Source: Arachnia propionica (lineage in GTDB: Bacteria; Actinomycetota; Actinomycetes; Propionibacteriales; Propionibacteriaceae). From it: a stretch of 64,000 nucleotides of DNA. The stretch spans positions 1,116,001 to 1,180,000 of the forward strand of contig NZ_CP146373.1 of NCBI RefSeq assembly GCF_037055325.1, written 5' to 3'. Position 1 is the stretch's first letter; each line of letters opens with the position of its first letter. Positions 62,287 to 64,000 of this stretch are shown piece after piece. Below the pieces are notes generated by a model. The model was not told the DNA's origin and did not search any database. It was given only the letters and a program-made list of their open reading frames with translations. The translations under genes and the position numbers were made by a program.

Positions 62287-64000
62287 AGCAGTTGGTCCTG
62301 CCTCTCAGGCGCCCCGAGCGCCGGGGTTTCAATGGTCTCCAGCTGGCCGCCCGCCCACAGTTCCAGCACCAGATCGGCCCCGGGCATGGGGGCCGGTGCT
62401 CTGACCACCTGGTAGATGGCTGCGACGGGAACGGCGGCGACGTTGACGATCCTCCCCGGTCCGACCAGCAGCACGTCGAGGTCGAACTCCCTGAACAACT
62501 TCATCACGGTGGCGCGGTTGGCAGCGTCGAGTCCGTCGAAGGCCTCGTCCAGCCACAGCGGCCGAGGCCCGGACGGCACCTCCTCGTACATCGCAGCGAG
62601 AGTGGCCACGAGCGGCATCATCAACATCACAACCCGCGCCCCGCCGGAAAGTTCCGCATAACCCCGGCTGGTCAGCGGGCCCCACCTCCCGGAACCTCGA
62701 CGATGTTCCAGGTGGATGTCGTACCAGCTCCGGTAGTCCAGCCGCTCCGCCAGGCCACTTCGCCAGTCAGCCAGCCCCGCCCCCTGGGCCTCCCGTTTGA
62801 CCTCGTCGACCCGGGCCCTGAGGAACTCCCTGACACGCTCCTCCACCTCGGGATTGCCCCAGCTGGAACCTCCGACGCCCTCCAGCACCTGCCGGGTGGC
62901 GGCATCCTTCGGTTCGAGGACAATTCTGAGGGCGGTGCGGTCGGTGCGGGTGGCGTGTGCCTCCAATACCTTGTTGATGCGCCCGACGAGGGCCTGGGTG
63001 GCGCCTATTCGGTCCCGCAGGTGATCCATAAAGGTGGAACCGAGCAGCTGCCCGAGCGTGTCCTGCACCCGCTGGTCATAGTTCAGGGCCAGTTCCTCCT
63101 GAATGGCCCGCAGCCTCACGAGGGCCTCCGTGAGGGGCTGTCCGGTACCGTGTACATCGACCACAACAGTGACCCTCGGCAGGTCGTCGACCTCGTCGAT
63201 GCGAAGACTGCGCCCACCCATCTCGAGTTCCCCGCGAGCCTCGCTGGCGCCGGTGTGTAGCCTCCGCCAGGCGTTCTGAACCGCCTGGTCGGCATGGTCC
63301 GGGTCCTCACTCCAGTTGCGGACAATGACCTGCTGGCTGACGAACCGAACCTGAGCCCGCATCTGCACAATCGCCGTCGAATCCGGTTCGGGCAGCTCCA
63401 GGCCGAGTTCCTCCGCCAGACCGGCATCAACGAGTCGCCGGAACCAGGCAAAGGCCCGATCACGTTCAGCAGTGACCGTCCCCCGTTCCCGCTCGGCCGC
63501 CGCCAGGGCCTCCTCGGCCTTGCCCACCCGGGCGGCCAGCTGGAGCAGTTCCCGCCCCAGCCCAGCGGCCTGCGAGGCAACCTCGGCAGCCCGAACCTGC
63601 AGCATCTCCAGTTCCCGGACGATCTCCTGATCGTCGAATCCGATGGCCTTCTCGAGGGCCAGCACCCTGGACGTGGCCGATCTCAGTCGTTCCTCGGCAG
63701 CACGCGCCTCGGCACCAGCCTCGTCCCGGTATCTCTCCCCCTCCGCCGCCGCGGCGACCGCTGTCTGCCATACATCTCGAGCCAGCACTTCCCGTTCCCG
63801 GGCGTGACGCAGGACCCCCAGCGCGTTCTCGATCCGACGCAGGGCATCCTGCACCTCCATCAGTTCGACTTCCCGAACCGGCAGGTGGTGTTGTGCGGCG
63901 AAAGTCAACAGATTCGCCCGCCTGGCGTCCGCCTCCGCCCGCAGCCCTCGGGCTCGGGCTTCGTGCTGCCCCGCCATTTCCTCGGCGGCGACCGCCAGGG
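62283..64000 (-). CDS. jetC: JetC SMC-like ATPase of a type II Wadjet-like system, partial
   Basis: The C-terminal ~570 residues of an SMC-like ATPase; the frame stays open through the right edge, so the N-terminal Walker A half is outside. A long coiled coil rich in Ala/Arg/Glu occupies the first ~200 visible residues. The ATPase tail has the ABC signature ELSGGARVVMLMMPLVATL and Walker B PLWLDEAFDGLDAANRA. This matches TIGR02680 (JetC), which with JetA, JetB and JetD recognises and cleaves circular plasmid DNA. jetA/jetB would lie beyond the right edge. Confidence 0.85.
   Translation of the reverse strand, partial: LAVAAEEMAGQHEARARGLRAEADARRANLLTFAAQHHLPVREVELMEVQDALRRIENALGVLRHAREREVLARDVWQTAVAAAAEGERYRDEAGAEARAAEERLRSATSRVLALEKAIGFDDQEIVRELEMLQVRAAEVASQAAGLGRELLQLAARVGKAEEALAAAERERGTVTAERDRAFAWFRRLVDAGLAEELGLELPEPDSTAIVQMRAQVRFVSQQVIVRNWSEDPDHADQAVQNAWRRLHTGASEARGELEMGGRSLRIDEVDDLPRVTVVVDVHGTGQPLTEALVRLRAIQEELALNYDQRVQDTLGQLLGSTFMDHLRDRIGATQALVGRINKVLEAHATRTDRTALRIVLEPKDAATRQVLEGVGGSSWGNPEVEERVREFLRARVDEVKREAQGAGLADWRSGLAERLDYRSWYDIHLEHRRGSGRWGPLTSRGYAELSGGARVVMLMMPLVATLAAMYEEVPSGPRPLWLDEAFDGLDAANRATVMKLFREFDLDVLLVGPGRIVNVAAVPVAAIYQVVRAPAPMPGADLVLELWAGGQLETIETPALGAPERQDQLL

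Overview
The window looks like chromosome from a high-GC actinobacterium, most likely Propionibacteriaceae (Arachnia/Tessaracoccus-like; the genus is an inference). The reasons are high GC with strong G/C preference at third codon positions, frequent GTG starts, stop/start overlaps of the GTGA and ATGA type inside operons, a GTP-type PEP carboxykinase, an HspR-type HAIR operator at clpB, the actinobacterial TIGR03085 family, and a PFNA-like kinase/FN3 gene cluster.

Layout. 1-3.4 kb: lipoprotein (cut by the edge), Nudix hydrolase, biotin carboxylase/BCCP subunit and serine acetyltransferase. 3.69-5.11 kb: a complete ISL3-family insertion sequence with 29-bp imperfect terminal repeats and a perfect 8-bp target duplication, in AT-richer gene-poor DNA. 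5.3-7.8 kb: two lipoproteins and a TIGR03085 protein. 7.9-16.4 kb (minus strand): an L-fucose-type uptake and catabolic operon (sugar ABC transporter ATPase, permease and binding protein, then isomerase, kinase, LacI regulator, mutarotase) with two matching candidate operators. 16.6-20.6 kb: class II fructose-bisphosphate aldolase, a small membrane protein, a SpoU-type RNA methyltransferase, a DUF368 transporter and LemA.

20.6-37.8 kb (minus strand): one tightly packed block. It starts with a 2030-residue membrane-anchored protein with Ig-like and fibronectin III domains, then MoxR ATPase, DUF58, transglutaminase-like, RDD-FHA, PP2C phosphatase, FHA and Ser/Thr kinase, ending in a spermidine-synthase-like protein and pyrE. 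It resembles the PFNA cluster of bifidobacteria and probably forms a surface-sensing phospho-signalling system. 38.3-41.0 kb: MATE exporter and an RclA-like flavoprotein, both apparently leaderless.

41.1-51.8 kb: a complete anaerobic L-ornithine oxidation cluster (ord, ortA, ortB, oraS, oraE, reactivase-like chaperone, ornithine racemase, amino-acid permease). A candidate 78-residue small ORF overlaps the start of ord, and a divergent tandem-Lrp regulator lies upstream. Ornithine would be racemised, rearranged by the B12/PLP aminomutase, oxidised and thiolysed to acetyl-CoA and alanine. The pathway is best known from clostridia.

51.8-64 kb: clpB, pckG, a RecQ helicase with a phosphoribosyltransferase-like C-terminus, an ATP-grasp protein, an ATPase with DUF4143-like features behind a palindromic leaderless promoter, and a type II Wadjet-like locus. 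In that locus jetC runs off the edge and jetD is shortened and frameshifted. No tRNA, rRNA or CRISPR array was recognised.
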